Positions 1 through 9,313 are shown, numbered from the stretch's first letter. The stretch: DNA of 64,000 nucleotides from Cupriavidus plantarum (GCF_905397285.1 NZ_CAJPUX010000001.1:1302001-1366000); one strand, 5' to 3'. Program-made: numbers and translations. Notes: generated from the sequence alone by a model not told the origin.

Positions 1-240
1 GCCGCGTATGCGCTCGGCCCCGCGGCATTCGACGTGCCCGTGCGGGAGATCCTGTTCGTATCCTCCAATGGCTGGGACGCGTGCGGGGCCTCCTGGTACG
101 GCTATACGACGTTCTGGATCAACCGTGCCGGCCATCCGGCGGAGCGCCTCGACGTGGCGCCTGCCGGCACCGGGCACGACATGAACGACCTGCTCGCGTT
201 TATCGCCACGCATTGTCCCGATGCGGGTCTGACGACCTGA
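1..240 (+). CDS. Haloacid dehalogenase, type II (C-terminal part)
   Basis: The reading frame is open from the first base, so only the last 79 residues are present. The segment ILFVSSNGWD followed by CGASWYGYTTFWINR and PAERLDV matches the C-terminal core of type II (S)-2-haloacid dehalogenases. In that family the SSN...WD segment carries the conserved Ser-Asn-Asp cluster near the active site. These enzymes are cytoplasmic HAD-superfamily hydrolases that replace the halogen of 2-haloalkanoates with hydroxyl, although many homologues have other or unknown substrates. The catalytic N-terminal Asp lies outside the window. It ends 49 bp before malate synthase on the same strand. The family is fairly certain; the substrate is not. 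Confidence 0.82.
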   Translation, partial: AAYALGPAAFDVPVREILFVSSNGWDACGASWYGYTTFWINRAGHPAERLDVAPAGTGHDMNDLLAFIATHCPDAGLTT

Positions 241-289
241 CGCGCAGGATTCCCAATCACCATTCCATCGCATATACAGGAGAACACTG

Positions 290-1876
290 ATGGCTATCAC
301 GCTGCCCGCGGGCATGAAGATTACCGGCGAGATCCTGCCGGCCTATGAAGACATCCTGACGCCGGAAGCCCTGGCCCTCGTAGACAAGCTGCACCGCGCC
401 TTCGAGCCGCGCCGCCAGGAACTGCTGGCCGCGCGCGTGGAGCGCGCGAAGCGCCTCGACGCCGGCGAAATCCCCGACTTCCTGCCGGAAACGAAGTCCG
501 TGCGCGAGGGCGACTGGAAGGTGGCTCCGGTACCGAAGGCGCTCGAATGCCGCCGCGTGGAAATCACCGGTCCCGTCGAGGCCAAGATGGTGATCAACGC
601 GTTCAACTCGGGTGCCGACAGCTACATGACGGACTTCGAGGACTCGAACACGCCGAACTGGCACAACCAGATGCAGGGCCAGGTCAACCTGAAGGCCGCC
701 GTGCGCCGCACGTTGACGCTGGATTCCAACGGCAAGCACTACAAGCTCAACGACAAGATCGCCACGCTGCAGGTGCGTCCGCGCGGCTGGCATCTGGACG
801 AGAAGCACGTCACGATCGACGGCAAGCGCATTTCGGGCGGTATCTTCGACTTCGCGCTGTTCCTGTTCCACAACGGCAAGGAGCAGATCGCGCGCGGCGC
901 GGGTCCGTTCTTCTATCTGCCGAAGATGGAAAGCCACCTCGAGGCGCGCCTGTGGAACGACGTGTTCGTGATGGCGCAGAACGAAGTGGGCCTGCCGCAG
1001 GGCACGATCAAGGCCACCGTGCTGATCGAAACCATCCTCGCCGCGTTCGAGATGGAAGAAATCCTGTACGAACTGCGGGACCACAGCGCGGGCCTGAACG
1101 CCGGCCGCTGGGATTACATCTTCTCGTGCATCAAGAAGTTCAAGGTGGACAAGGAGTTCTGCCTGGCCGACCGCGCGAAGGTCACGATGACCGCGCCGTT
1201 CATGCGCGCCTACGCGCTGCTGCTGCTGAAGACTTGCCACAAGCGCGGCGCGCCGGCGATCGGCGGCATGAGCGCGCTGATCCCGATCAAGAACGATCCG
1301 GAAAAGAACGCCATCGCCATGGAAGGCATCATCAGCGACAAGCGCCGCGATGCGACCGATGGTTACGACGGCGGCTGGGTCGCGCACCCGGGCCTCGTGG
1401 AACCGGCGATGAAGGAGTTCGTCGCGGTGCTCGGCGACAAGCCGAACCAGTTCGAGAAGCAGCGTCCGGACGTGAACGTGAAGGGCGCCGATCTGCTCGA
1501 CTTCAAGCCGGAGACGCCGATCACCGAGCACGGCCTGCGCATGAACATCAACGTGGGCATCCATTACCTCGGCGCCTGGCTGGCCGGCAATGGCTGTGTG
1601 CCGATCCACAACCTGATGGAAGACGCCGCCACCGCCGAGATCTCGCGCTCGCAGGTGTGGCAGTGGATTCGCTCGCCGAAGGGCAAGCTCGAGGACGGCC
1701 GCAAGGTCACCGCGGAACTGGTGCGCGCGCTGATTCCGGAAGAGCTGGCGAAGGTGAAGGCGGTCGTTGGCGGTGAGACGCCTACCTATGACCGCGCCGC
1801 GCAGATCTTCGAGCAGATGTCGACGTCGGAAGACTTCGCCGAATTCCTGACGCTGCCGCTGTACGAGGAAGTCTGA
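290..1876 (+). CDS. aceB: Malate synthase A
   Basis: 528 residues, the usual length of malate synthase A. The enzyme condenses glyoxylate with acetyl-CoA to give malate and CoA, the second step of the glyoxylate bypass, in the cytoplasm. Visible motifs are MTDFEDSNTPNW near residue 113, the substrate-loop RPRGWH near 163, a glyoxylate/Mg site region and the conserved EDAATAEISRSQ segment late in the TIM barrel. The start is ATG with AGGAGA just upstream. A strong hairpin with a T run follows the stop, so it is probably transcribed alone or with the preceding dehalogenase. Isocitrate lyase is not in the window. Confidence 0.97.
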   Translation: MAITLPAGMKITGEILPAYEDILTPEALALVDKLHRAFEPRRQELLAARVERAKRLDAGEIPDFLPETKSVREGDWKVAPVPKALECRRVEITGPVEAKMVINAFNSGADSYMTDFEDSNTPNWHNQMQGQVNLKAAVRRTLTLDSNGKHYKLNDKIATLQVRPRGWHLDEKHVTIDGKRISGGIFDFALFLFHNGKEQIARGAGPFFYLPKMESHLEARLWNDVFVMAQNEVGLPQGTIKATVLIETILAAFEMEEILYELRDHSAGLNAGRWDYIFSCIKKFKVDKEFCLADRAKVTMTAPFMRAYALLLLKTCHKRGAPAIGGMSALIPIKNDPEKNAIAMEGIISDKRRDATDGYDGGWVAHPGLVEPAMKEFVAVLGDKPNQFEKQRPDVNVKGADLLDFKPETPITEHGLRMNINVGIHYLGAWLAGNGCVPIHNLMEDAATAEISRSQVWQWIRSPKGKLEDGRKVTAELVRALIPEELAKVKAVVGGETPTYDRAAQIFEQMSTSEDFAEFLTLPLYEEV

Positions 1877-1901
1877 TCGCGGGCTGCCACGGCTGCAAAG
1901 A

Positions 1902-1931
1902 CGCCCCCGGGTTCGCCCGGGGGCTTTTTTT
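1902..1931 (+). terminator. Rho-independent terminator after aceB
   Basis: A GC-rich stem GCCCCCGGG / CCCGGGGGC with a TTCG tetraloop is followed directly by seven T residues. This is a textbook intrinsic terminator 26 bp after the malate synthase stop. Confidence 0.93.
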
Positions 1932-2006
1932 ATCCGCTTGCGCTCCCATGTTCGTCTGCGTGCAAAGCCATTCATAATGACGGCATTGACGAACAGGAGA
2001 AGTGAG

Positions 2007-2477
2007 TTGCGTTTCGAACACCTGGTGGAGATCAACGATCTGGGCAACCCCGCGCTGGACCCGATGACCGCGCAGCAGTTGTGGCAGGGACTGGTGCTGC
2101 GCGCCGAGGAGCCGGCGGAGTTCGTGCTCGGGCTGGACCGGTCCGAAGTGACGGCGCGCGGCGACGGCTGGATCGAACGGGTGCTGCATTTCGGCGAGGC
2201 GAAAATTCGCGATCGCGTGGTGTTCGAGCCGCATCGGCTCGTGCGGTACGAGACCGCGGCCACGGCCGAACATGCGGGGGGCACGCTGACGATGGTCATC
2301 GAGACGCCGGGCCCGAATGCGCTGCTGCTGCGCTTTGTCTATGAAACGACGATGCCGGCGGTGGATGCGAGCGGCGACGACCGCTACGCGGAGATCGTCA
2401 AGTCGGCCTACCACGAGGCCGATCTCGACACGGTGCGCAAGATCCGCGAGATCGCGCACACGGGCCGCCTCGGCTGA
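2007..2477 (+). CDS. SRPBCC-fold protein, DUF1857 family
   Basis: 156 residues if translation starts at TTG 2007, which sits 6 bp after an AGGAGA ribosome site. An ATG at 1977 in frame lacks such a site and would add ten residues. The sequence RFEHLVEINDLGNP, a central hot-dog-like beta pattern and a C-terminal helix ending VRKIREIAHTG fit the DUF1857/AtaL-like branch of the START/SRPBCC fold, which forms a hydrophobic ligand pocket. No enzyme function is established for the bacterial members. It is followed tail-to-tail by the acyl-CoA-binding protein. A lipid- or ketide-like ligand is possible but unproved. Confidence 0.75.
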   Translation: MRFEHLVEINDLGNPALDPMTAQQLWQGLVLRAEEPAEFVLGLDRSEVTARGDGWIERVLHFGEAKIRDRVVFEPHRLVRYETAATAEHAGGTLTMVIETPGPNALLLRFVYETTMPAVDASGDDRYAEIVKSAYHEADLDTVRKIREIAHTGRLG

Positions 2478-2484
2478 GGCGGCC
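2463..2484. terminator. Hairpin at the convergent ends of the DUF1857 gene and ACBP
   Basis: A 9-bp perfect stem GGCCGCCTC / GAGGCGGCC with a GGCT loop overlaps the DUF1857 stop codon. There is no T run on either strand, so it may act as an mRNA end stabiliser or a weak bidirectional terminator. Confidence 0.4.
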
Positions 2485-2501
2485 GCGATGGGAGGGGCCG
2501 G

Positions 2502-2771
2502 TCAGCTGACCGCGCCGCTCCGTAGTTCTTCCACGAGGTCGATGTACTTCTGCATCGCCTCGTCCTTGCTGGTGCCCTTCAGCGATTCCCACGCCTCGAA
2601 CTTGTAGCGGCCGACGAAATCCGTCATGCCGGGCTTCTCGCCTTGCGCGTCGCCTTCGCTGCCTTGCTTGTACAGCGCGTACAGACGCAGCAGCGTCATG
2701 TTGCTGGGGCGCTCGTTCAGGGATTTCACGTCGGTCTGGGCTTGTTCGAAACGTGCCTGGAGATCGCTCAT
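2502..2771 (-). CDS. Acyl-CoA-binding protein
   Basis: 89 residues, the size of a single-domain ACBP. The four-helix signature is clear: LLRLYALYKQGSEGD around residues 26-40 and YKFEAWESLKG followed by EAMQKYIDLVEEL near the C-terminus, which contain the conserved Tyr and Lys that bind the acyl-CoA headgroup. ACBPs bind long-chain acyl-CoA in the cytoplasm and buffer or deliver it. They are common in eukaryotes and scattered in bacteria, including Burkholderiaceae. The start is ATG with an AAAGGAG site upstream. It is convergent with the DUF1857 gene and divergent from tsaB, so it likely has its own promoter. Confidence 0.93.
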   Translation of the reverse strand: MSDLQARFEQAQTDVKSLNERPSNMTLLRLYALYKQGSEGDAQGEKPGMTDFVGRYKFEAWESLKGTSKDEAMQKYIDLVEELRSGAVS

Positions 2772-2935
2772 GGGGGCTCCTTTAGAGTCGTTACGATGGA
2801 TGGAATGCGATGTCCGATGATAGCCGGGCGTGCGCGCCGTTTGACGTAAAAAATCCGAGGAAGCCTTCAGTCCGGCCGGGGTGACGGTTGTCATCGCAGA
2901 TGCCTTGTGACGGGGACAACGGATACAATCGCGGC

Positions 2936-3775
2936 ATGTCCTGGATTCTTGCTGTCGAGACCTCCACAGAGTGGTGCTCCGTCGCACTGGGGCGCGCCAC
3001 GGCCGATGGCGACGCCTCGTGTGTCTTCCGTCATGACCACACGGGCCCGCGCTCGTCCTCGCGCGTGCTGCCGGCGGTCGCCGAAGTGCTGGCCGAGGCC
3101 GGCGTGCGGCTGGCCGATTGCGCGGCCATTGCGTTTGGCGCTGGCCCCGGTTCGTTTACCGGCCTGCGTACCGCCTGCGGCGTGGCGCAGGGGCTGGCCT
3201 TTGGGGCCGAACTGCCCGTCATTCCCGTGAATACGCTGATGGCCTGCGCGGAAGGCGTGCGTGCGCTTGGGCTGCCGGCCGGGGTGCCGGTGCTGGTGAC
3301 GCTCGATGCGCGGATGGACGAGGTCTACTCGGGCACGTTCGTATGGGACGATGCGGCGGAAGACTGGCGGGTGGCCGGACCGATCGGCGTGGGGCCCGCG
3401 GACGCCGTGTCGCGTCCCGCCGGCGAATACTGGATCGCGGGCAATGCGATCGGGGCGTTCGGCGAGCGGCTTGCGGTGGCGGCGGGCGCGGCGCGCCGGG
3501 TGCCCGACGCGATGCCCGAGGCGCGCGCCGTGGTCGCGATTGCCCAGCGGGCGCTGGCGCGCGGCGAGACCATCGATGCGGCCGATGCGATGCCGATCTA
3601 TCTGCGCGACAAGGTGGCGCAGACGATCGTGGAGCGGGAGGCGGTGGCGGCGGCAAAGGCCGCGAAGCTAGCCGCGGAGGCGGCGGAAGCTCCGGATGCC
3701 GTGGATGCCGCGAAGGGCGCCGTTCCTGCCGCCCGTGCCGTCCGTGCCGTGCGTGGATCAGGGAGCGCGTCATGA
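2936..3775 (+). CDS. tsaB: tRNA threonylcarbamoyladenosine biosynthesis protein TsaB
   Basis: 279 residues in the ASKHA fold: ILAVETSTEWCSVAL at the start and GPGSFTGLRTACGVAQGLA near residue 70. TsaB is the scaffold partner of TsaD and TsaE in making t6A37 on ANN-decoding tRNAs. E. coli TsaB is about 230 residues. Here an Ala-rich tail of some 45 residues is added (many A, V and K from about residue 230). The chosen ATG gives the canonical MSWILAVETST start; an upstream in-frame start adds a non-conserved stretch. Its stop overlaps the rimI start (ATGA), so the two are translationally coupled. Confidence 0.93.
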   Translation: MSWILAVETSTEWCSVALGRATADGDASCVFRHDHTGPRSSSRVLPAVAEVLAEAGVRLADCAAIAFGAGPGSFTGLRTACGVAQGLAFGAELPVIPVNTLMACAEGVRALGLPAGVPVLVTLDARMDEVYSGTFVWDDAAEDWRVAGPIGVGPADAVSRPAGEYWIAGNAIGAFGERLAVAAGAARRVPDAMPEARAVVAIAQRALARGETIDAADAMPIYLRDKVAQTIVEREAVAAAKAAKLAAEAAEAPDAVDAAKGAVPAARAVRAVRGSGSAS

Positions 3776-4311
3776 GCGCCGCGTTGCAGCCGTATTCCGA
3801 TGGCGCCTGGCCGGATGTGCCGGTCATGCCCGTGCTGCCGGACGGCTGGCGGGTCGGCCGCATGAGCGCGCTCGATCTGTCGGCGGTGGCCGAGATCGAG
3901 CAGCGGGCTTACAGCCATCCGTGGACGCGCGGCAATTTCGAGAATTCGCTCAAGGCCGGGCATCTGGGTTTGACGTTGCGGGATCCGACGCATGCGCTGG
4001 TTGGCTATGCGGTGCTGATGCCGGTCGTCGACGAGATGCATCTGCTCAACATCACGATCGATCCCCGGCGTCAGCGGCAGGGGCTCGGCCGCAGGCTGTT
4101 GGCCGTCGCACTCGCGACGTCGCACGATCATCGGCTTTATACGATGCTGCTCGAGGTCAGGCCTTCTAACCTCGGGGCGATTGCGCTCTATCGGGAGGCG
4201 GGGTTTGCGGAGATCGGCCGGCGGCGGGGCTATTACCCGGCCGCGGGACAGTCGCGCGAGGATGCGCTCGTGTTGCGGCGGAGCTGGGGCACCGGGGAGG
4301 CGACAACATGA
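3772..4311 (+). CDS. rimI: Ribosomal protein bS18 N-alanine acetyltransferase RimI
   Basis: 179 residues of the GNAT fold. The acetyl-CoA loop RRQRQGLGRRLL lies near residue 105, followed by LEVRPSNLGAIALYREAGF and the C-terminal RRGYY segment typical of RimI. It transfers acetyl from acetyl-CoA to the N-terminal Ala of ribosomal protein S18. An N-terminal extension of about 25 residues precedes the domain. The gene starts at an ATGA overlap with tsaB and ends in another ATGA overlap with the uracil-DNA glycosylase gene. The tsaB-rimI pairing is widespread and supports the call. Confidence 0.93.
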   Translation: MSAALQPYSDGAWPDVPVMPVLPDGWRVGRMSALDLSAVAEIEQRAYSHPWTRGNFENSLKAGHLGLTLRDPTHALVGYAVLMPVVDEMHLLNITIDPRRQRQGLGRRLLAVALATSHDHRLYTMLLEVRPSNLGAIALYREAGFAEIGRRRGYYPAAGQSREDALVLRRSWGTGEATT

Positions 4312-5195
4312 AAGACAGCGTCGTGGATCGCCGCGCGCGGTTCCTCGAGGTGCTCGGGATTCGGACCGAGTGGGTGCCGAAGGCGGGGGTAGGGACTGTG
4401 CTGGCGGGCGGGTCTGGAGAGGCCGCCGAGGTTGCCGAGCGTGACCAGCTTCCCGAGCTTCCCGAGCGTTCGGCGCTCTCGGAGGTTCAGGCCGTCGCGC
4501 TCGACCGTGAGCCGGCCTTCGAGGCCGGGCCAGCGGAGGTCCGGCCCCCGGCGGTGGTGGCGCCCGCGCGCGAGCCCGTGCCGGAGGTCGTCCATGCGCT
4601 GCTGCCGCAGCGGGCGGCGGACATCGCCGCGATGGACTGGGACGCGCTCGAGGCGAACGTCGCCGGTTGCACCGCGTGCGGCTTGTGCGAGACGCGCACG
4701 CAAACCGTGTTCGGTGTCGGCGATCGCGCCGCCGAGTGGATGCTCGTGGGAGAGGCCCCCGGGCAGAACGAAGACCTGCAAGGCGAGCCGTTCGTCGGGC
4801 AGGCCGGCAAGCTGCTCGACAACATGCTTGGCGCGCTGAACCTTGCGCGCGGGCGGAACGTCTTCATTGCCAACGTGCTCAAATGCCGGCCGCCCGAGAA
4901 TCGCGATCCCGCGCCGAACGAGGTCGAGCAGTGCGAGCCCTATCTGCGCAGGCAGATCGCGCTCGTCAGGCCGAAAGTCATCGTCGTGCTGGGCCGGTTC
5001 GCCGCGCAGTCGCTGCTGCGCACAACCACGCCGATCGGCAAGCTGCGCGGCACGGTGCACGAGTACGAGGGCATTCCGGTCGTGGTGACGTATCACCCGG
5101 CCTACCTGCTGCGCACGCTGACCGATAAGGCGCGGGCGTGGGAGGATCTGTGCCTGGCACGCGAGGTCCACGATCGTGCGGGAGCTCAAGCCTGA
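4308..5195 (+). CDS. Uracil-DNA glycosylase, family 4 (Fe-S type)
   Basis: 295 residues. It removes uracil from DNA, starting base-excision repair. Four Cys fit the [4Fe-4S] ligands of family 4: Cys121 and Cys124 (CTACGLC) and Cys193 and Cys209. Motif 1 is GEAPGQNEDLQG near 149 and motif 3 is HPAYLLR near the C-terminus. The first 100 residues are a Pro/Ala/Glu-rich, low-complexity extension not needed for the fold and of unknown role, seen also in some beta-proteobacterial homologues. The gene overlaps rimI by ATGA and overlaps the next gene by 20 bp, so the string is one operon. Confidence 0.92.
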   Translation: MKDSVVDRRARFLEVLGIRTEWVPKAGVGTVLAGGSGEAAEVAERDQLPELPERSALSEVQAVALDREPAFEAGPAEVRPPAVVAPAREPVPEVVHALLPQRAADIAAMDWDALEANVAGCTACGLCETRTQTVFGVGDRAAEWMLVGEAPGQNEDLQGEPFVGQAGKLLDNMLGALNLARGRNVFIANVLKCRPPENRDPAPNEVEQCEPYLRRQIALVRPKVIVVLGRFAAQSLLRTTTPIGKLRGTVHEYEGIPVVVTYHPAYLLRTLTDKARAWEDLCLAREVHDRAGAQA

Positions 5196-6342
5196 CCTCG
5201 CGCACGCCCTCAGCCCCGGCGGACCGGCCCTGGCCGGCCCCGACGGGTCCGGCGACCCGTGGCCGCTCTGGCGCCACGCCACCTCCCAACGCGTCCGCGA
5301 CCTCGCATGGTGCTCGCTCGCACCGCCGCTGCTGTCGCGGCTTCCTGAATTCGATATTGCGGGCCTGGGCCGGGCATTCGGACTGGCGCGCTGGCCGGAG
5401 GCGTCGCGCGCCGCGTGGATGCGGTGGCTGGCCACGGCAGATCCGGCGTTGTTGCCGGAAACCATCGCCGAGCTTGCCGATCAGCGAGGGGCGGAGGGCG
5501 GCGCGCCGGCCGGTAATCGGAGCCTGCGCCTGGGCCGCCATGCCGAGCGCCTGCTGCATTTCGCGCTGACCCACGCACCGGGGCTGGAACTGCTCGCGTC
5601 GAATGTGCCCGTCCGCCATCGGCATGATCGCGGCATTCGCACGCTGGGCGAGCTCGACTTCGTCTGGCGCGACCCCTCGCGCGGCGAGGTCGTGCATTGG
5701 GAAATGGCCACCAAGTTCTACCTGCACGTCGGCGAGAACGAATCGGGCGCCCCTGTCGTCCCTGTCACGGGCCTGCGCGCGTTCGTCGGCCCGAACCTCG
5801 TGGACCGGCTGGGCGACAAGCTGGAGCATATCGTGCAGCGGCAACTGCCCCTCGGCGACACGCCCGACGCCCGCGCGGCGCTCGGGTGCGCGATCGATCG
5901 TGGCGAGGTGTATCTGCTGGGCTGGCTGTTCTATCGCGACGACATCCTGCCGTCCGGGCTCGACGCCCTGGGCATCGCTCCCGATCACCTGCGCGGCTGG
6001 TGGTCGACGCTCGATGCCTGGGCCGCGCGCGCCGCGGCGAGGCCCACCTCGCGCTGGTGCCGGCTATCGCGCGGGGACTGGCTGTCGGGCATGCGGGTGG
6101 GCGCCGTCCCGGCGCCGGGAGACCCCCGGTTCGAGGACGCGGCAGCGCTTCACGCCGCGCTGGCCGCGCGTTTCGCGGACCCCGAACCCGAACACAGCTG
6201 GCGGCGCGAATCGCCCGTCATGTTGTGCGAACTCGCCCCCATCGGCACGGCGGGCGAGGAGGGATGGATCGAGATATCGCGGGGATTCGTGGTGCCGGAC
6301 GGCTGGGAGGCGCGGGCGAGGGAACGCATCGCCCGGCGCTAG
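5176..6342 (+). CDS. DUF1853 family protein
   Basis: 388 residues from a GTG start that overlaps the end of the glycosylase gene by 20 bp, implying coupled translation. The sequence fits the DUF1853 family, whose function is unknown. The central stretch LGELDFVWRD then VVHWEMATKFYLHVG near residues 155-185 has an acidic-strand-then-E-plus-K arrangement that recalls PD-(D/E)XK nucleases. This is my inference, not an established activity. Position directly behind a DNA-repair glycosylase makes a nucleic-acid role plausible but not shown. No signal peptide or membrane segment is visible. Confidence 0.8.
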   Translation: MRELKPDLAHALSPGGPALAGPDGSGDPWPLWRHATSQRVRDLAWCSLAPPLLSRLPEFDIAGLGRAFGLARWPEASRAAWMRWLATADPALLPETIAELADQRGAEGGAPAGNRSLRLGRHAERLLHFALTHAPGLELLASNVPVRHRHDRGIRTLGELDFVWRDPSRGEVVHWEMATKFYLHVGENESGAPVVPVTGLRAFVGPNLVDRLGDKLEHIVQRQLPLGDTPDARAALGCAIDRGEVYLLGWLFYRDDILPSGLDALGIAPDHLRGWWSTLDAWAARAAARPTSRWCRLSRGDWLSGMRVGAVPAPGDPRFEDAAALHAALAARFADPEPEHSWRRESPVMLCELAPIGTAGEEGWIEISRGFVVPDGWEARARERIARR

Positions 6343-6392
6343 CGAGGGCTAGTGAGGGGCAGCGCCTGGTCGGCCCCGGCGCGATCCGGTAC

Positions 6393-7712
6393 TCAGTGGT
6401 GCTTGTCCTCGCCGATCATCGCGAGGGAGTTGAACGTACGCACGTTGTAGCGGTGGAGCCGCATCACGAGGTACATCGTGATGCAGATGAACAGGCCCAG
6501 CGCGATGATCACAAAGCCGATCGGGCAGTTGAGCTTGATCAGCAGCGCATAGAGACACAACATCAGCAGCACCGACACGTTCTCGTTGAAGTTCTGCACG
6601 GCAATCGAGTGGCCCGCCGACAGCAGCACGTGCCCGCGATGCTGGAGCAGCGCGTTCATCGGCACGACGAAGTAACCGGACATGGCGCCGACGATGGCCA
6701 GGAACACATAGGCAATGGCCATGTACAGCGGCATGTGCCAGCCCATCAGGTCGATGGTCACGGCCGGCATCGCGTCCTTCGTGTAGAACGCCATCAGCAT
6801 GACCGTCGCGCCCATCGCCACGCCAAACGGCAGGACCGACAGCGAACGCTTGAGCGGAATACGCGCCGCCGCGAGAATCGCGCCCACCGCCACGCCCACT
6901 GCCACGACAGCCTGGAGCAGCGCCCCCTGCGACAGGTTGAGCCCCAGCGAATGCTCCGCCCACTTGAGTACGATGAACTGCAGCGTGGCCCCGACGCCCC
7001 AGAACAGCGTCGTCACGGCCAGCGAGATCTGGCCGAGCTTGTCGCGCCACAGCGCCACGAAGCAGTCGCCGAACTCGGCGATGAGCTTGATCGGGTTCTT
7101 CTCCTGCGCGGGATAGCGCGCGCCCGTATCGGGAATGAAGATGTTGAAGATGGACGCGATCAGGTAGCACAGCATGATCACGACCATGGCCGCTTCGGCC
7201 GGGGTATTGATGCCGGTATCGATGTACGGCACGTCGAGCCGCAGCAGGATATCGGACACGTGCACCGAGATCAGCGCTCCACCGACCACGGTGCCGAGGA
7301 TGATCGACCCGACCGTCAGCCCCTCGATCCAGCCATTGGCCATCACGAGTTTCTCGGGCGGCAGCAGCTCGGTGAGGATGCCGTACTTGGCGGGCGAATA
7401 GGCCGCGGCGCCGAAACCGACGATCCCGTAGGCCAGCAGCGGGTGCAACCCGAACATCATGATCGCGCAACCGACGATCTTGATCGCGTTCGTAATAAGC
7501 ATCACGCGGCCCTTCGGCATCGAATCCGCGAACGCGCCGACGAACGCGGCGAGCACGACATAGGAGAGCACGAAGAACAGCTTGAGCAGCGGGGTCATCC
7601 ACTGCGGGGAATGCAACTCGGTAAGAAGGGCGATGGCTGCGATGAGCAGCGCATTGTCGGCCAGCGACGAAAAAAACTGCGCGGCCATGATGGTATAGAA
7701 ACCCTTCTTCAT
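6393..7712 (-). CDS. lplT: Lysophospholipid transporter LplT-like MFS protein
   Basis: 439 residues with about 12 hydrophobic helices. MKKGFYTIMAAQFFSSLADNALLIAAIALL at the N-terminus and the YSPAKYGILTELLPPEKLVMANGWIEG loop are characteristic of LplT. LplT flips lysophospholipids across the inner membrane for re-acylation by Aas. No acyltransferase gene adjoins it here. The start chosen (MKKGFY) is the family start; an upstream in-frame start adds 39 polar residues. GGAG lies 14 bp upstream, slightly far. It is divergent from alr across a 470-bp gap and converges on the DUF1853 gene. Confidence 0.9.
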   Translation of the reverse strand: MKKGFYTIMAAQFFSSLADNALLIAAIALLTELHSPQWMTPLLKLFFVLSYVVLAAFVGAFADSMPKGRVMLITNAIKIVGCAIMMFGLHPLLAYGIVGFGAAAYSPAKYGILTELLPPEKLVMANGWIEGLTVGSIILGTVVGGALISVHVSDILLRLDVPYIDTGINTPAEAAMVVIMLCYLIASIFNIFIPDTGARYPAQEKNPIKLIAEFGDCFVALWRDKLGQISLAVTTLFWGVGATLQFIVLKWAEHSLGLNLSQGALLQAVVAVGVAVGAILAAARIPLKRSLSVLPFGVAMGATVMLMAFYTKDAMPAVTIDLMGWHMPLYMAIAYVFLAIVGAMSGYFVVPMNALLQHRGHVLLSAGHSIAVQNFNENVSVLLMLCLYALLIKLNCPIGFVIIALGLFICITMYLVMRLHRYNVRTFNSLAMIGEDKHH

Positions 7713-8182
7713 GCTATCGACTTTGTCTCCATCGCGGACGGGCAGGGAACCTGGCACGGCGGCCGTGTCAAAGTGGGGCGGATGCGTGACATTTGCTCGC
7801 CGCGAGGCTTGCCGTACCGTCATAGACATATTGCTTCACTTATAAAACATGGCCTGAGCGTCCGGCTTTATATCACGAAAACGCGACATTTCAGCACACT
7901 GGCGGACGGCCTTTTTGACAGCGGGTGACGGATTGGATTCCCGGAATCCGCATCCAACTGTGTTCAAATATCGGCTGCGCGGCGCGCGCCCGGATGTGGC
8001 CGATAGCCCCCGGGCCGGCGATGCCAGCCACCACGGTCTGAAAACGTTGGGCACTTGCGAGGCGGTGACGGGGTCTACCCTGATGACCGTCGTCCGATAC
8101 ACCGATGACGTGCAAGCGACGTGCAAGAGCCAGTCTCCCAACGGACCAGCCATCACCGTGGATGTTCCAAGAATTTTTTACG
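7713..8182. other. Intergenic region between divergent lplT and alr
   Basis: 470 bp without a convincing gene. It contains AT-rich patches near 7850-7880 that could hold the lplT promoter, a TTGACA at 7915 without a good matching -10, and an inverted repeat GGATTC-CCG-GAATCC at 7935-7949. Short open frames here lack ribosome sites and family resemblance. No RNA gene was recognised. Confidence 0.5.
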
Positions 8183-9292
8183 ATGCCAAGACCCATCCAA
8201 GCTGTTATCCACCAGCCCGCCCTCGCCAATAACCTCGAGGTCGTGCGCGGCCGCGCCCCGGGCGCGCGTGTCTGGGCCGTGGTCAAGGCCAATGCGTACG
8301 GCCACGGTATTCGCCGCGCGTTCGCCGGCCTGCGCGGCACCGACGGTTTCGGACTGCTGGACCTCAATGAGGCCGTTCTCCTCCGCGAACTGGGCTGGCA
8401 GGGCCCGATCCTGCTGCTCGAGGGCTTCTTCCAGCCGCAGGACGTGGCGCTGATCGAGCAGTACCGGCTGACCACCGCCGTTCACAACGAAGAGCAGTTG
8501 CGCATGCTCGAACTGGCGCGGCCGAAGGGACCGCTGGCGCTCCAGCTCAAGCTCAATACTGGCATGAACCGCCTCGGCTTCCGCCCCGCGCAGTACCGCG
8601 CAGCGTGGGAGCGCGCACGCACGATGTCGTGCGTGGGGAGCATCGTCCACATGACGCATTTCTCGGATGCGGACGGTCCGCGCGGCATCGCGCACCAGAT
8701 CGAAGCGTTCGATGCGGCGACGGCAAACCTGCCCGGCGAAGCCAGCCTCTCGAATTCGGCGGCGGTCCTGTGGCATCCGGAGGCGCATCGCGCTTGGGTG
8801 CGGCCGGGCGTGATCCTTTACGGCGCGTCGCCAAGCGGCCGCGCCGCCGATATCGCCGACACCGGACTGCAGCCCGCGATGTCGTTGCATAGCGAACTCA
8901 TCGCGGTGCAGGATCTGCAGGTGGGCGATACCGTCGGCTATGGCTCCTTGTATACGGCCGAGCGGCCGATGCGGATCGGCGTGGTGGCTTGCGGGTACGC
9001 GGATGGCTACCCGCGCCATGCCAGCGGGTGGGGCGAACTCCGCGCGCCGGTGCTCGTCGATGGCGTCCGCACGGAGCTGGTCGGACGCGTGTCGATGGAC
9101 ATGCTGTGCGTGGACCTGACGCCGTGCCCGAAGGCCCGCGTCGGGTCGCCGGTGACGCTGTGGGGGCATGGGCTGCCCATCGACGATGTGGCGGCGGCCA
9201 GTGGCACGGTCGGGTACGAGTTGATGTGCGCGCTGGCGCCCCGCGTGCCGACCACCGTGGCGACCATGACCGGCGCGCCCGAATCCATGTGA
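8183..9292 (+). CDS. alr: Alanine racemase
   Basis: 369 residues, standard for Alr. It interconverts L- and D-alanine with PLP, supplying D-Ala for peptidoglycan. The PLP lysine is Lys35 in [11 protein letters not shown]; the catalytic Tyr of the partner subunit lies in [17 protein letters not shown] is also conserved. The family start [10 protein letters not shown] is taken; an ATG seven codons upstream (8162) is the alternative. radA begins 21 bp after the stop, so they are probably co-transcribed. Confidence 0.95.
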   Translation: MPRPIQAVIHQPALANNLEVVRGRAPGARVWAVVKANAYGHGIRRAFAGLRGTDGFGLLDLNEAVLLRELGWQGPILLLEGFFQPQDVALIEQYRLTTAVHNEEQLRMLELARPKGPLALQLKLNTGMNRLGFRPAQYRAAWERARTMSCVGSIVHMTHFSDADGPRGIAHQIEAFDAATANLPGEASLSNSAAVLWHPEAHRAWVRPGVILYGASPSGRAADIADTGLQPAMSLHSELIAVQDLQVGDTVGYGSLYTAERPMRIGVVACGYADGYPRHASGWGELRAPVLVDGVRTELVGRVSMDMLCVDLTPCPKARVGSPVTLWGHGLPIDDVAAASGTVGYELMCALAPRVPTTVATMTGAPESM

Positions 9293-9313
9293 ACCAAAGG
9301 CATCGAAGCAACC

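Noticed and set aside
6355..7928. Long plus-strand frame continuing from 5697 across the lplT region
   Set aside because: It is out of frame with the DUF1853 gene, overlaps lplT antisense, and its translation is His/Arg/Gln-rich with no family features.
7915..7943. TTGACA at 7915 as an alr promoter
   Set aside because: No acceptable -10 hexamer lies 16-18 bp downstream, and it is about 260 bp from the alr start.
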